The translations under genes and the position numbers were made by a program. Below, piece after piece: positions 22,904 to 34,198 of a DNA stretch of 64,000 bases. The notes beneath the pieces were generated by a model that saw nothing but the letters and a program-made list of their open reading frames with translations, did not search any database and was not told the DNA's origin. Source of the stretch: Buddleja alternifolia (lineage: Eukaryota; Streptophyta; Magnoliopsida; Lamiales; Scrophulariaceae); NCBI GenBank assembly GCA_019426215.1, contig CM033401.1, positions 16,187,134 through 16,251,133 of the forward strand, written 5' to 3'. Position 1 is the stretch's first letter; each line of letters begins with the position of its first letter.

Positions 22904-24538
22904 TTAATGACTTGATCTAACTTTGTATCGCTTGAGCATTTCAGCTCGGTTAGCTTCAGTCAGATTGTCTTCCAAGGTCATCATCGCTTCATGATCTTTG
23001 TTGATTATGAGTTTATTTTCTTCTTGTTGTCTCTTCTTGAAGGCAGTAAAGTGTTTGTCCCAATCCGTTGGATCGATACCAATATACCTTAGACAAATTC
23101 TAAAAATTCGGACAAATTCAGACATCTGCCTCTCTTCAGCTAAAATTTTGGGATCTGAAGGTTCTGGAATGGATGTTCTTTGAAGAGGGATGTCGAACTG
23201 TTCTAACATTGCTCTTGTAGGTATTGGTAGATTTGGATATAGTGCTCTTGGAGGTTCCCTTAGTGTTCTACTAGGCGCTCTAGAGTCACTTACTTTTAAA
23301 GCAGTTATCCAAGATGGGAGACTTTGCGCAGAAGGAGAGGTTAAGACTTGACGCTTGAGAGGCGTAGGTTCTTGAGCTCTCGAACTCGACGTTTTCCTCT
23401 TTTCTCCTTTCTTCTTCTCTTCCCCCTAATTGCCATCATCGGACTTCAGAAAGGGATCTGTGAATAAACTGACCTAATGAGCAATCTGAGACATAGAATC
23501 TGTGATGTCGTCCAGACGCTTGTCGAAACGTTCCTGCAGGGCGAGGAGCTTGGCGCTGGTAGCATCATTTAGAGAATTCTCAAGGGTTTCGAGGCGCTTT
23601 TCAATCTCTTATTTCATAGCAAGTTGGTTTGCTTGAGTGGCATCATGCATTTCTTGAAAGTCTTGTTTGCACTCACCAACAGCCGCTTGAGCTAAACTAC
23701 GCATATGAGCAATCTGAGCGCTCATAACGTGAGTCTCAATTTTTGCCAAATTGTCCTTAATCCAGTGAAGGGATTCTTCGTTCTGAGCAGCATGGGCACT
23801 GATATTCTCCAAAACGGATATGAGCAAAGGACCGAAGGATTGACTCTCATCTAGCCGAACCGCTTGAGGAGCCGGTCGCTTGAACCTTGATGAGTGTTTG
23901 AGAGAGTCAATAGGAACGTGATATGTGGGATCAAAGACAGTTCCTCGTATGTTAAGAGAAAGATCCTCAGCAATATCATCAGCAACGGGTTCAGGAGCGT
24001 CAGGAAGATCCTCTGGTGGAGACGCTTGAACGGGTTTTTCAGCAGACGCTGGAATACTGGTGACTTCAGACGTGAACGCTTCAACTGACTTAGCAGGCGC
24101 TTCCTCAAGCGTTGACTCAGGTTGACGAAAATCATCGAATTGGAAGTTCCAATTTGCTAAATCGGCATAAGAAGTGGACGCAACTTCCAAAAGTTCAGCG
24201 AGTTTGGTTCTAGTCACACAAGTTCCGGAAATGAATGTGCGAAGGGGACTATCAATGGCCCTGATGTGCATTGGACCAATAATATCGAGCACATGATTCG
24301 GAAAGATTTTGGACGGCGCTTGACAGATGGAAAAGATTGAATCTGGGCAGTAATCTCTGGAAAATCCAATCAAGCAGTCAGAAGGAAGAGACTGGAGACG
24401 ATGATCCTCAGGCACGTAAGCAGCATAGTACTCTTCTAAGTATGGATAGAGCGCTTGAGCTAGTCCTTGATTTCTTTCAAGCAGTGAGAGGACAAACTTA
24501 TAATGATTGAGTACCTCTGTGCGGATAGAAGGGAGCAA
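22904..24538 (-). pseudogene. B1 ORF3, C-terminal part
   Basis: Downstream part of the extra Sirevirus-type ORF, function unknown. The longest piece (24538-23609, 309 codons) has a conserved-looking start (YKFVLSLLERNQGLAQALYP), an acidic/proline middle (PPEDLPDAPEPVADD), and ends in a helical, Gln/Ala-rich stretch. That stretch continues past a stop into EIEKRLETLENSLNDATSAK and LLALQERFDKRLDDITDSM, with coiled-coil-like heptads. A later piece (23209-22904) reads through KRQQEENKLIINKDHEAM. Stops and frameshifts separate the pieces. I see no hydrophobic membrane segment, so calling it envelope-like rests only on position. Confidence 0.65.
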
Positions 24539-24760
24539 AGGATATCCTCGGAAAAAGTTGATGACGGAGCCGTTCCATTATAGGAGATTGGCAGTGAAGA
24601 CTTTGTCGAACAGAGATAGGGGAGTCATAATCTTCACCATCAAATTGAAATTATCCTCACAGTGGCTCGGAGCGAAATTCAAGCATGATACAAAAGAGGT
24701 ACCACTGGAAGATGTTTGAGCGTTGAAAACTAGAGGAGTATTGGACAGTCAGTGAAGCTC

Positions 24761-26251
24761 TTAACGCAGACACTGCTCAATTTGATGCCTAACCAGTGGG
24801 AGCTTTAGAACAGGTCCAACTCTCTGTTGACGCTTCTTCAGGCAATACTTGGCGAACTGACGCTTCTTGTCATGCATGCCTATGCCAAATAAATGGGGAG
24901 CTTGTACTAACTCTGAGAATGTATATGTGTTGCCCACATACGCTTCAACCCAGTTGACTTCATTCATGCAGTAATCTGTTCCAGCATTGACCATAGCACG
25001 AATGCCTTCATGATGAATATCTCTGATAGATTCAAAGTGATATCTATCAGTCTGATAGTTGGCATTCCAGACGCTGTCAAAACATGCATTGGCTTCAGTC
25101 TGAATCAAATCTGTCAATGATTCAAGAGGCTCACCGGCATGAACTGCTTTATTCTTCCACAGGCGAAGTGGATTGACTGAAGATAGATTTTCAATACTAT
25201 TAGCAGTCTGAGGAAAGTGTGTGTAGCCTTCTCTGTTCAAGACTGACTCTAATGGATTGAGAAAGCTAGGACGAAGAGGCTCATACACCAGAATATTGTA
25301 ATCTCTTAGAGCGAAGCCTGTACTCCTGCTGTGGCCATAATCGAGATAATATGCCAAATCCACATCACATCTAGGAGTCCTTCCTCCTTGTCTGTCTTGT
25401 TGAAGAATAAGAGAAGATGGTATTGGACCAGGAGTTATTCCCAGTTCAATGGCTCTATAAAACTTTCTCTCAATCTCTGTCATCTCAGTGTTAAACACGA
25501 TATCCCTGATTTTATTGTCATCGTCAATCAACAGGGCAATCTCATTCTCAGCAGCAATGTATCTTTCTTCATTGCATCCTGCAGGAATGAAATCTTCTTC
25601 GAGTGCTGGAGGCATGTAGTTGATCGAATGATCAATCATCTTCAGCGGGTCTAGTTGGAAGAAGTGCCTTGGCTTTGTAATGTCTTCAGCAACGCTCTGA
25701 CCTTCTGAGCGTGCCTCTGTTATCGCCTGAATAGGGATTGATGTTTGAACCTCTTGAGTAGCAGGTTCCTCAGCATCAATTGCAACAACTTCTGCGGCAA
25801 CATCTTTAGCAATAGCCACAACTTTTGTCATCTCAACGTCTAGGAGGACATCTGTTGATGCTTTAGCGGCGGCTGGAACTATAGCCTGAGAACTTGTCTC
25901 AACAGCAATACTTTGAGCGCTTGGCTCAACAGCAACTTGAGCGCTTGGATCAGCAGTAACTTGAGCGCTTGGCTCATCAGTCTCAGGATCTTCAGGAGCA
26001 GGAGCAGCTCGACGCTTGCTTGTCCTGGAGCGCTTGAAGATTTTCTTCACGTTGACTCCTTCAACGAGTTTAAGTGCTTGAGCAGGAGGAGCGGTAGCTG
26101 GTTCATCGAATTCGATTTGTTTAAGTGAATGGTTTTTCTGCAGAAATTGTATTTTAAATGACACAGTAAAGAGTTTTTGAAACTTGTGTTCTCTAGTCTC
26201 TATAGGATTTAGACACGTGTAACGACTTTTGAATCTCAGCCATAAATTCAT
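24761..26251 (-). pseudogene. B1 ORF3, N-terminal part (496 codons open)
   Basis: Longest open frame in the window. After an N-terminal section that seems to be read-through of former leader DNA come a basic patch (KKIFKRSRTSKRRAAPAPED), an imperfect repeat rich in PSAQV (four copies), an Ala/Val-rich acidic linker, and a globular region with LRDYNILVYEPLRPSFLNPL and YCMNEVNWVEAYVGNTYTF. It ends with KRQFAKYCLKKRQQRVGPVL. I do not recognise a domain, and no signal peptide or membrane helix is visible. In B2 the ORF starts MAPKASKSSKSS; that N-terminus is not found here, so B1 has probably lost the true start. The frame breaks before 24538. Confidence 0.7.
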
Positions 26252-26763
26252 TAACTACGGACGCGAGTTTTGTGTAATAGAGAGAAGTTACATTTGGTAA
26301 TTCTCATAAATAAAGATTTGAAATACGAATTAAAATTTTAAAAACGTTTGGCATTTTCAGAGTGTAACGCACGCGCCTGTTTGTACACTAACACGTACAC
26401 AAACACGTGCTATTTCTGAATCGTCATTTTGAAAAAGTTTTGATTACCCGCCAGTTCGATGTGATAGAAGCGTGCGAGTAGAGTACAAAATAGACTTTTG
26501 AGTCTACCCACTACTTCGAAAGAAGCTTGTAAACTTTATGCATGGCTTGTAAAGCAAATATTTTTATATTAAGAGTTGATTCGAATTGATTCAACGCTTA
26601 ACTGATACCACTAGTTGGTATATGAAAATTAGACGCTTAGGATTGAAAAGACTTTTATGTTTGAGCGTCCAATATTTTATGCATAAGTAATACTGAGCGT
26701 TGATGATCATGCATCTGAAAATTTTGATCATTGACGCTTGTAGTTATGGTCAAGTACAACTTT

Positions 26764-26840
26764 AAGGTTCCCCCTAAATTTGATAACTTGTACCAGTTAG
26801 GAAAATCTTTTAGACACAAATTAAGTGGATTCCCCCTAAA
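26764..26840 (-). promoter_or_regulatory. two polypurine-like tracts after B1 RNase H
   Basis: On the minus strand TTTAGGGGGAATCCACT (about 26840-26824) and TTTAGGGGGAACCTT (about 26780-26764). B2 has the same pair at 62938-62955 and 63003-63020. Purine tracts prime plus-strand synthesis in retroelements, and multiple tracts between pol and the 3' LTR are known from Sireviruses. Use here is inferred. Confidence 0.6.
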
Positions 26841-26872
26841 TTATATGTCTAATAAAACATGATGCAAAATGA

Positions 26873-27286
26873 TTAAGCATTTAAATCAATCATACCTAAT
26901 TCACTTCTCAAAGTGAGAAAACATTGTTCGTTGAGTGCTTTGGTGAAGATATCTGCCAATTGTTTGTCAGTTCCAATAAAGTGCTTGGAGATATCTTTCT
27001 TTGGAACGTGGTCACGAAGAAAATGGTATCTAATGTCAATATGTTTGGTTCTAGAATGAAGAACAGGGTTTTGAGTCATGGCTAGAGCGCTTTGGTTATC
27101 ACAATGAATGGGGGTTGGACCTATGATTATTCCATAATCTCTAAGTTGTTGGCTCATCCATAATGCTTGTGCACAACAACTTCCTGCAGCTACATACTCA
27201 GCTTCGGCTGTGGAGGTAGCTATGGATGGTTGTTTCTTTCTATGCCATGAAACTAACCTATCACCTAAAAAATTGACAAGTACCAC
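26873..27286 (-). pseudogene. B1 RNase H
   Basis: RNase H domain of the B1 polyprotein: LGDRLVSWHRKKQPSIATST, then AEAEYVAAGSCCAQALWM, then HCDNQSALAMTQNPVLHSRT, ending GMIDLNA. The acidic residues of the family (Glu in AEAEY, Asp in CDNQSA) are present. It is separated from RT by a frameshift near 27290-27310, where the sister B2 reads through DFA(stop)[13 protein letters not shown]. Confidence 0.9.
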
Positions 27287-27301
27287 TAGTGCTTTTACGA
27301 T

Positions 27302-28325
27302 CTATTTTGCAACCTGTAAAATCTGCATCTGAGGACCAATTAGTTCAAAAGGAGAATCCCTAGGATACCATAAGCCCACATGTTGTGTGCCTTTCAGGTA
27401 CTTAAGGATCTTCTTGGCAGCAATTAAGTGTGACTTTGTAGGATCAGCTTGAAATCGTGCACACATGCATACCGAAAACATAATATCAGGTCTACTGGCA
27501 GTAAGATAAAGAAGTGATCCAATGATACGTCTATAATTAGTGATATCAACTTTCTTTCCACTTTCATCTTTATCTAGCTTAAGCGTTTGGCTCATTGGAA
27601 TTTTTGAATATGATGCATTTTCCATACCAAATTTCTTAATCATATCTCTTGTATATTTAGCTTGGTTAATAAATATTCCATTAGGGAGTTGTTTAACATG
27701 TAATCCTAAGAAGAAAGTTAATTCACCCATCATGCTCATTTCAAGTTGTTCTTGCATCATTTTCGAAAATTCCTCACACAGACGCTTGTTAGTAGAACCA
27801 AATATAATATCATCAAAGTAAATTTGGACTAAGAGAATATCTTCGTTATTGGTAATTTTGAATGAGGTTGGATCAACGCTGCCTTTTGAAAAGCCTTTAC
27901 CAATAAGAAAGATAGAGAGAGTGTTATACCATGCTCGGGGCGCTTGCTTAAGCCCATAAAGTGCTTTGTCTAGCTTGTAAACCATACCCTTACCATGATT
28001 GTTGATGAATCCTGGTGGTTGCTCCACATATACTTCTTCTTGGAGTTTACCATTCAGGAAGACACTCTTCACGTCCATCTGATACACCATGAACTTGTTG
28101 AACGCTGCATACGCTAGAAACATGCGGATTGCTTCATAACGAGCGATAGAAGCGTTTGTCTCATCAAAGTCAATACCTTCCTCTTGGCAATATCCTTAGG
28201 CTACGAGTCTGTTTCTTATCACAATGCCGTTCTCTTCCATCTTGTTTCTATATACCCATCTAGTTCCAATAACTCCTTGGTGAGTTGGTCTTGGTACTAG
28301 CATCCAAACCTTATTTCGTTCAAAC
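27302..28325 (-). pseudogene. B1 reverse transcriptase
   Basis: RVT_2-type reverse transcriptase. The main open piece is 28123-27302 ([48 protein letters not shown]). The catalytic box at 27820-27809 reads YFDD instead of YVDD; the two aspartates are kept, but Phe at the second position is unusual for copia. The N-terminal part (28325-28124; [33 protein letters not shown]) is interrupted by stops. Inactive as it stands. Confidence 0.9.
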
Positions 28326-28333
28326 TGATTAAG

Positions 28334-29765
28334 CTATTTTTGCATAGCTTCAATCCAACTTGGGTCGCTTAGCGCTTCATCCACTTTCTTAGGTTCCATT
28401 TGAGATAGAAAGCTTGCGAACATAGCCTCATTGAATGTAGCGGCTCTAGTCCTAACAGGCGCTTCAATATCTCCAATAATTTGCTCTAGTGGATGATCAC
28501 GCAGCCATAGTATGTCTGGTTGGAAGGGGTTAAGAGGTTGAACAGGCGCTTGAGGATCATACGCTTGACTACCTTCTTGCGTAGGCGCTCCAAGTTCACA
28601 ATTCCTTGTATGCTCTTGATGATCACTCTCTTCATGATCATCAGTATTTCTTACATGATTATCCAGAGTAATCTCACGAGTACTCTTAGGAGGTGGCACC
28701 GAGATCTCATCATCATCGTCAGTATCTTCATCAATAGTAACCTTAGATGCTTGATGACATAGATCTTCAACTCCTACATCATTTATATTAACCTTGCTCG
28801 GTTCTTGGTTAGCATCATCAAAAACAACATGAATAGATTCCTCAACCTTCGATTTGATCTTATTGAGGATGCAAAAATTCTTTCCATTCTTGGCGTAGCC
28901 TAGAAAGATTCCCTCATCCGCTTTAGGATCAAATGTCTTTAGGCTTTGGGATCCATTATTATGGATAAAGCATTTAGAACCAAAGACGTGAAAATATGAA
29001 ACATTTGGCTTACGTCCCTTCCACAGTTCATATGGAATTTCGCCATGCTGTTTGTTGATCATGCAACGGTTTTGAGTGTAACAGGCAGTGTTGATTGCTT
29101 CGGCCCAAAACCTAGGAGCGAGCTTGGATTCTGCTAACATAGTCCTAGCGGCTTCCTTAAGCGTTCGGTTCCGGCGCTCAGCAACACCATTTTGTTGGGG
29201 AGTTCTGGGAGCTGAATACTCATGATGTATTCCATTTTCTACACAAAACTTCTCAACAATCTTGTTAGTAAACTCAGTACCGTGATCGCTTCTTATTCTT
29301 GCAACCTTAAGATTTTTCCATATTTGAAGTTGCCGAATAACGTTGTTAACTTGTCACATGTTTCATCTTTGGATGAAAGAAATTCCACCCAAGTAAATCG
29401 AGAGAAATCGTCTACTCTCACCAAAGTATACTTCTTACCGCTTACACTAATCGTTTGAATAGGTCCAAACAAATCCATGTGAAGTAGTTCAAGTATTCTA
29501 GAGGTAGATAGATGAGGTTTTCTCTTGAACGATGATTTAACTTGTTTACCCATTTGACAAGCGTCACAAAGGCGATCCTTGTGAAATGGTCCATTTGGTA
29601 ATCCCTCTACAAGATTTTGATTTATAAGCTGAGAGATTGTTTTAAAGTTGAGGTGATTCATTTTTCTATGCCATAACCAACCCATTTTAGATTCATTTTT
29701 AGCAACAAAACATGTTGGATTGTTATCAAGTGTTTGACCTTGTGAACCTTTTTCAACAAAGATAA
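28334..29765 (-). pseudogene. B1 GAG-pre-integrase and integrase
   Basis: Opens with WLWHRKMNHLNF and CDACQMGKQVKSSF (zinc-binding/GAG-pre region), then the integrase core with Asp in LHMDLFGPIQT, Asp in SDHGTEF and Glu in GVAERRNRTL. A frameshift near 29330 separates the first from the second part (29140-28334). The C-terminal half has PYELWKGRKPNVSYFHVFGS and a long acidic tail (DEDTDDDDEISVPPPKS). The residues for catalysis are kept, but the frame is broken. Confidence 0.88.
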
Positions 29766-31444
29766 CACCCTTTCCTTTGTTGTTTGCCGTAACATTAGAT
29801 TTATTGGGTTGTTTACCGAGTTTATCCCATCCTAAACCGGTCTTCTCACCAAATAATCTGGTTACTTCAGTCACATTATCCAACTTTCTAGAAGCTTTTG
29901 ATAATGATGAGATGAGCTGCTCTGATTTAGCAAGTCTAGCGATCAAATCAACTTCTCTCTTGACTATTATATCAAGATCGCTTTTTAATTGAATAATTTC
30001 ACTCTCAAGCGATTGGTTCTTCTCAATGCCCTGTTGCTGAACTCGTAACTCTGCTTTGAGCGTTACTTTATCTCTTGTGAGTTATGAGATAATAGCGAGA
30101 TCATTTTGATATATTTTGGCAGCTTCTTGACATTCATTGTAGTATTCTTTGACTTTGTCAAGTAATTCATCATAAGAGAGAGGAATAGATAATTCATTGA
30201 TTACCTCAGGAGACGCTTCATCATTTCTGGCCATGAGACATATGAGCGCTGAGTCATCTAATGGTTCATCATCATCACTACTCTCTTCTGATGATTCTAA
30301 GTCTTCAGGTGCGGATGCTGGTTCTGATTCCGCTAGCAAACCTTGTTGACGAAGGTTGCTCTTGAATTGGTTTCTATCCAAGTAAACCTGCCTTGAGGGC
30401 TTGGATACGTTTGGATAAGGGCAATTTACCTGGTAGTGCCCTGGTTTCCTGCAATTGTAACAAAGATTAGTTTTCATTTTTTGTTCATTTGTTAACCTTG
30501 CAATGTGTGGTTTTGAGACCACTGGAGCTGAGAGATTTTGAGTAGACGTTTGGTACTGAACAGGCGCTTGAAGCTGTTGTTGCATCGGAGAAGGTGCTTG
30601 ATATGAACTTTGTCCTTGATTATTAAAACCTTTTCCTTTCTTTTCATATCTCAAGAACTTCCTAAATCTATTTAGCAAAGCTAATTCCTCTTCTTCATTG
30701 ATATCTAAATTCTTTCGTTTATTCCCCGATATGCCTTTGATTGATGCTATAAGCGCTCCAGATTCAATCACCGGACTACTCACAACATCACTAGCAGAAT
30801 TCAACTCGAACTCAAATGCTTTGAGCTCTGAAAAGGCGTTTTCTGGAGTTAGGAGATCCAGCATATTTGATTCTCTCATAGCGTTTGTCTTCATCAGGAA
30901 TTTACTTGGTAAACTTCTAAAGATCTTAACCACCATTTCTCGATTCTTCAAATCCATTCCCAATGATGTAAGTTCTGTAACTAGAGCTGTAAATCTTATA
31001 TCTAATTGCTCTAAAGTTTCATTGGGTAGCATCTTAAATCCGTTAAACTTTTCCTTAGCAATGGAAAGTTTGTTTTCTTTGATCTGAGCTGAACCACCAC
31101 AAATTGTAGCCAATTTATCCCATATTTCTTTAGTGGTTTTGCAAGACTTGATCTTATTAAATAAGTTGTCATTATCACCAATAGCCGTATATAGAGCGTT
31201 ACAACCAACATTGTCCAAATTAGCTCTTCGACGCTCATCTGGAGACCATTCTTATTTTGGTTTCTCAACGTAACCATCGAGAGTTTCTTCTGTGGGTCCA
31301 GCCGCTCTTGTGATAACTTTATATTGGCCCATCTGAAATAATATCACACATGTCATCATCACATGAACAGAGATATGTAAATGCTTTGACTTTCCATGTG
31401 TCAAAATTTGACTCAGTTAGTTTGGGAAATTTAGCAAATGCCAT
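29766..31444 (-). pseudogene. B1 gag, fused onto integrase by loss of protease
   Basis: Gag starts at 31444 (MAFAKFPKLTESNFDTWKVK). It has a stop near 31320 and another near 31255, then a long open stretch 31218-30082 with the UBN2 gag domain (KNREMVVKIFRSLPSKFLMK) and a CCHC knuckle (CYNCRKPGHYQVNC, near 30470-30420). After another stop it continues (LARLAKSEQLISSLSKASRK) and runs straight into NNPTCFVAKNESKMGWLWH. The comparable stretch in B2 has about 750 bp more here, including the protease motif DSGSSRHMTG; that block is deleted in B1. Confidence 0.88.
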
Positions 31445-31528
31445 AACGAAATTTTTTAAAAGGCAACTAGATTTTGAAAAAGGATCTAAACAAGCAGTTA
31501 TGCTTGGAAATTTTAAAATTTCAATTTT

Positions 31529-31546
31529 AACCGCTCTGATACCACC
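31529..31546 (-). promoter_or_regulatory. primer-binding site of B1
   Basis: On the minus strand, directly after the 5' LTR end (GGGAGCAACA), the sequence GGTGGTATCAGAGCGG matches the plant copia primer-binding site for initiator tRNA-Met (TGGTATCAGAGC). Confidence 0.88.
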
Positions 31547-33123
31547 TGTTGCTCCCAAGTGGCATACGAAAGGGTCTAGAAGGGGAGGGGGGTTGAATAG
31601 ACCCTGAAGTCTTTTTCGACTTCAAAAGATTTCGTACTAAAATGATTTTTGGACGCTTGAAATAGTAGACGCTTGAAGTGTCTGACGCTTGACTTAAGCG
31701 TTCACTTAAAATATAGGCGCTTTGGTGAAGCGTCTAATGAAGTCTGTTTTTAATAAAGTTAACTTAGATTTCAAGAATTGAATACTACAACCAAATAGGT
31801 TTGAGCGTTCACTTCTTTGATCAGTGTTAGCACAGCGGAATGATTTTTGTAGTCTTCTTTTAAAAGCTTTAGCGTCACAAAAAGTTTCTTAATTGCTTAG
31901 CGTTTGATTGTGTTTTACTTAATCAGTTTATGCAATGATATGATAGATATGAGAATTGACTGAAAAGTAAATGACACAATATTTGTAAGGTTCGTTTGGT
32001 GGTGTAATCCCAACTACGTCCTTCTTCTCCTCGAACACTTGGAGGCAATCCACTAAAATGATTCTCAAATAATCACACAAAATCTTCTACAAATTAGGGA
32101 GAGATGGATGTCGATGATTTGAGCTCCTTGATCACACAGATTTCTGCTCCAAATCACTTCAATCCCCATGCTTCTTTCACCCAGAAATATCGCAAGTATC
32201 CAACTTTGACTTCACACAGATCGCAAGGCTTGGATAGGGGTTTTTCTAAAAGGTTTGTTTGATTTTGATAAAGTTCAAACAACTAGGAATATCTCAGTAG
32301 TAATGTAGTTTCTTTGAAAGGAATGTTTGAGATATTGGGTTGACTGTCTCAGGATTCGAAGAAAAGCAAAGAGAATATTTTTTTGAAAATTTGGCTTTTC
32401 TGAGATTGTAAGAAATGAGACTTCAATGCAATAGCAATTCGACTTGATAATTGTTCTCTGTGTTTGGCTTGTTGTTGAAGTCCTATTTATAGGCCTTCTT
32501 GGAAAAAGTGTCCGTTTGACACATGCAAGGGCTCGTGTTTCTCACTTTCGCGAGCGAACAACTTTTGTCCTTTTTCCTGAAAATCTGCTGCGCAAAAGTT
32601 GGTGTTGCAGTCTTTGAATTGTTGACACTTGACAGTCCAATAGGGTGGCTTCTCCATACGTCTGAAAGTGCTTATCACATTTAATGCTCTTATCAGCATT
32701 TAATGCATTTGAATTAAATGCCCGTTAGTATTTAATGCCTTGAGAATATTTGCATTAAACTCCTTCTGGTCTTAGAAATAAATTCAGGTGAAATCAGTCA
32801 TTGATAGACGCTTATTCAATCCTTGAATTACTTCGATCCATAAGGTAACACTTGGAATAGCTGGTCAATTTGGACGCTTGGAGACTTTATCTTCATTCAA
32901 AATTCAGGCGCTTGAGTCTTCGAACTTTACCACTGATAAACTCACTCAGAAATTATCAGACGCTCAGCCTAAGACTACTTAGCTTAACAATCTAGAATAA
33001 AAATAAAACAAAGCCTATTACAAATCTAACACTTCAAAGTTGAAAAACAAACTTACATATTTTTGGGGTCTAACAAAGGTCCTAATTGTCATCATCAAAA
33101 CATCTAACATGAAATTCCTAACA
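31547..33123 (-). repeat. 5' LTR of B1
   Basis: 1,577 bp. On the minus strand it starts TGTTAGGAATTTCATG and ends GAGCAACA. TATA box TATAAATA on the minus strand at 32491-32484. Dense in the motifs CGCTT and AAGCG, as is the rest of the element. Confidence 0.92.
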
Positions 33124-34198
33124 AATATGTACTTGTGACATCAAGTCTGTCATTAGAGCATTTAGATCCAATTCACCTGTTGGTAGGGTCGACCTCGAAT
33201 GGGCAAGTAGCAGTCTTAACGGATTGGCAGAATGGGATTTATTCTCTCATAAGTGAATGAGCTAAATATCCTATGCATTCATGAATAAATGAGGTCAAAA
33301 GTATTTGGCCAAAGTATAAAGAAATACTCATGTTAGGCATGGAGGTATACTCATTGACCTCGATTCATTATGAGCTAATCATATGGTCAAGTCCTGTGAG
33401 TTTGACTAAACCATGACTCTCACTTGACTGGGACATATGAATAAAATGTTTATACTCGTATGGTATACGCAACGTAAAAGGTTTAGAATGATTCTATTCA
33501 TTCATTCTCAATTTTGATACGATATGAGCCACGGGTCTGGCTAGGTGTCACTCACAGCCTCTTGGATTCCTCCTAATTGCCTTTTGAGACGAATCTAAAG
33601 AGTCGCACTTAAATGAATTGCAAAAGGAAAATGAATGGAAATTGACTTGAGAGAATTCTCGAGTTGGATATCGAAATTAATTAAATAATTAATCATTGGA
33701 TGAATTGGAGAAAAATAATTATAGAGTTAACAAGGATTTAATTAATTATTTGATTAATTTATTTATTGGATAAATAATGTTAATTAAATATATAATTAAA
33801 TGAATTAAAATGGATTAAGCATAGGGCTTAGAAAAAGCCCTCATGGACGCCCATATGCCTAGGTTTTTTTAGGTTATTTGTTTTTCATTAGTAGTATAAA
33901 TATATTACATAGTGAAAATCAAAGTAAGCCTCAAGTCATAACTTTCTCTCCAAGTCAAAATAATCTTGCATCTCTCTCTCTCTCTCCATCTAGCCGAATT
34001 CAAGGAGGAAAAAAGAGAGGATCTTTTTGATACCGGCATGGTAATTTTGCTGTTCAAAAGGGATCGTGATTTCTGGTTTAGAAACTAAAATTCGCGAATA
34101 AGGTACATATTTCGAAACACAATTTAAATATGCGAAATCGAGATGAACCACGTGGGAGTTTTATTACCCGCTCCGTATTTATGTCAAAAATTCCAACA
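33124..34198 (+). repeat. shared copia LTR, right part (5' LTR of A3)
   Basis: Continuation of the LTR begun at 20155. The first 441 bp (33124-33564) repeat 20650-21090; the remaining 634 bp are the unique 3' part, with TATAAA at 33895-33900 and the end CCAACA at 34193-34198, followed by a primer-binding site. Confidence 0.9.

Larger units (their letters stand above)
21091..33123 (-). mobile_element. Sirevirus-like copia element B1 with ORF3
   Basis: Whole element on the minus strand: 5' LTR 31547-33123, primer-binding site, gag, a pol that lacks the protease, RNase H, ORF3 (26251-22904), then the 3' LTR at 22656-21091. The order gag, protease, integrase, RT, RNase H, extra ORF, LTR is that of Sireviruses (copia elements with an extra ORF after pol). 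The two LTRs differ at roughly 2% of sites by eye, so the copy looks fairly young or converted, yet its genes are broken. It sits in a family-A LTR without a 5-bp duplication; instead a 441-bp host repeat flanks it. Confidence 0.9.

Noticed and set aside
30698..31087. Plus-strand frame of 129 codons
   Set aside because: Shadow of B1 gag on the opposite strand. The same holds for 25331-25654, 57713-58240 and 36133-36573.
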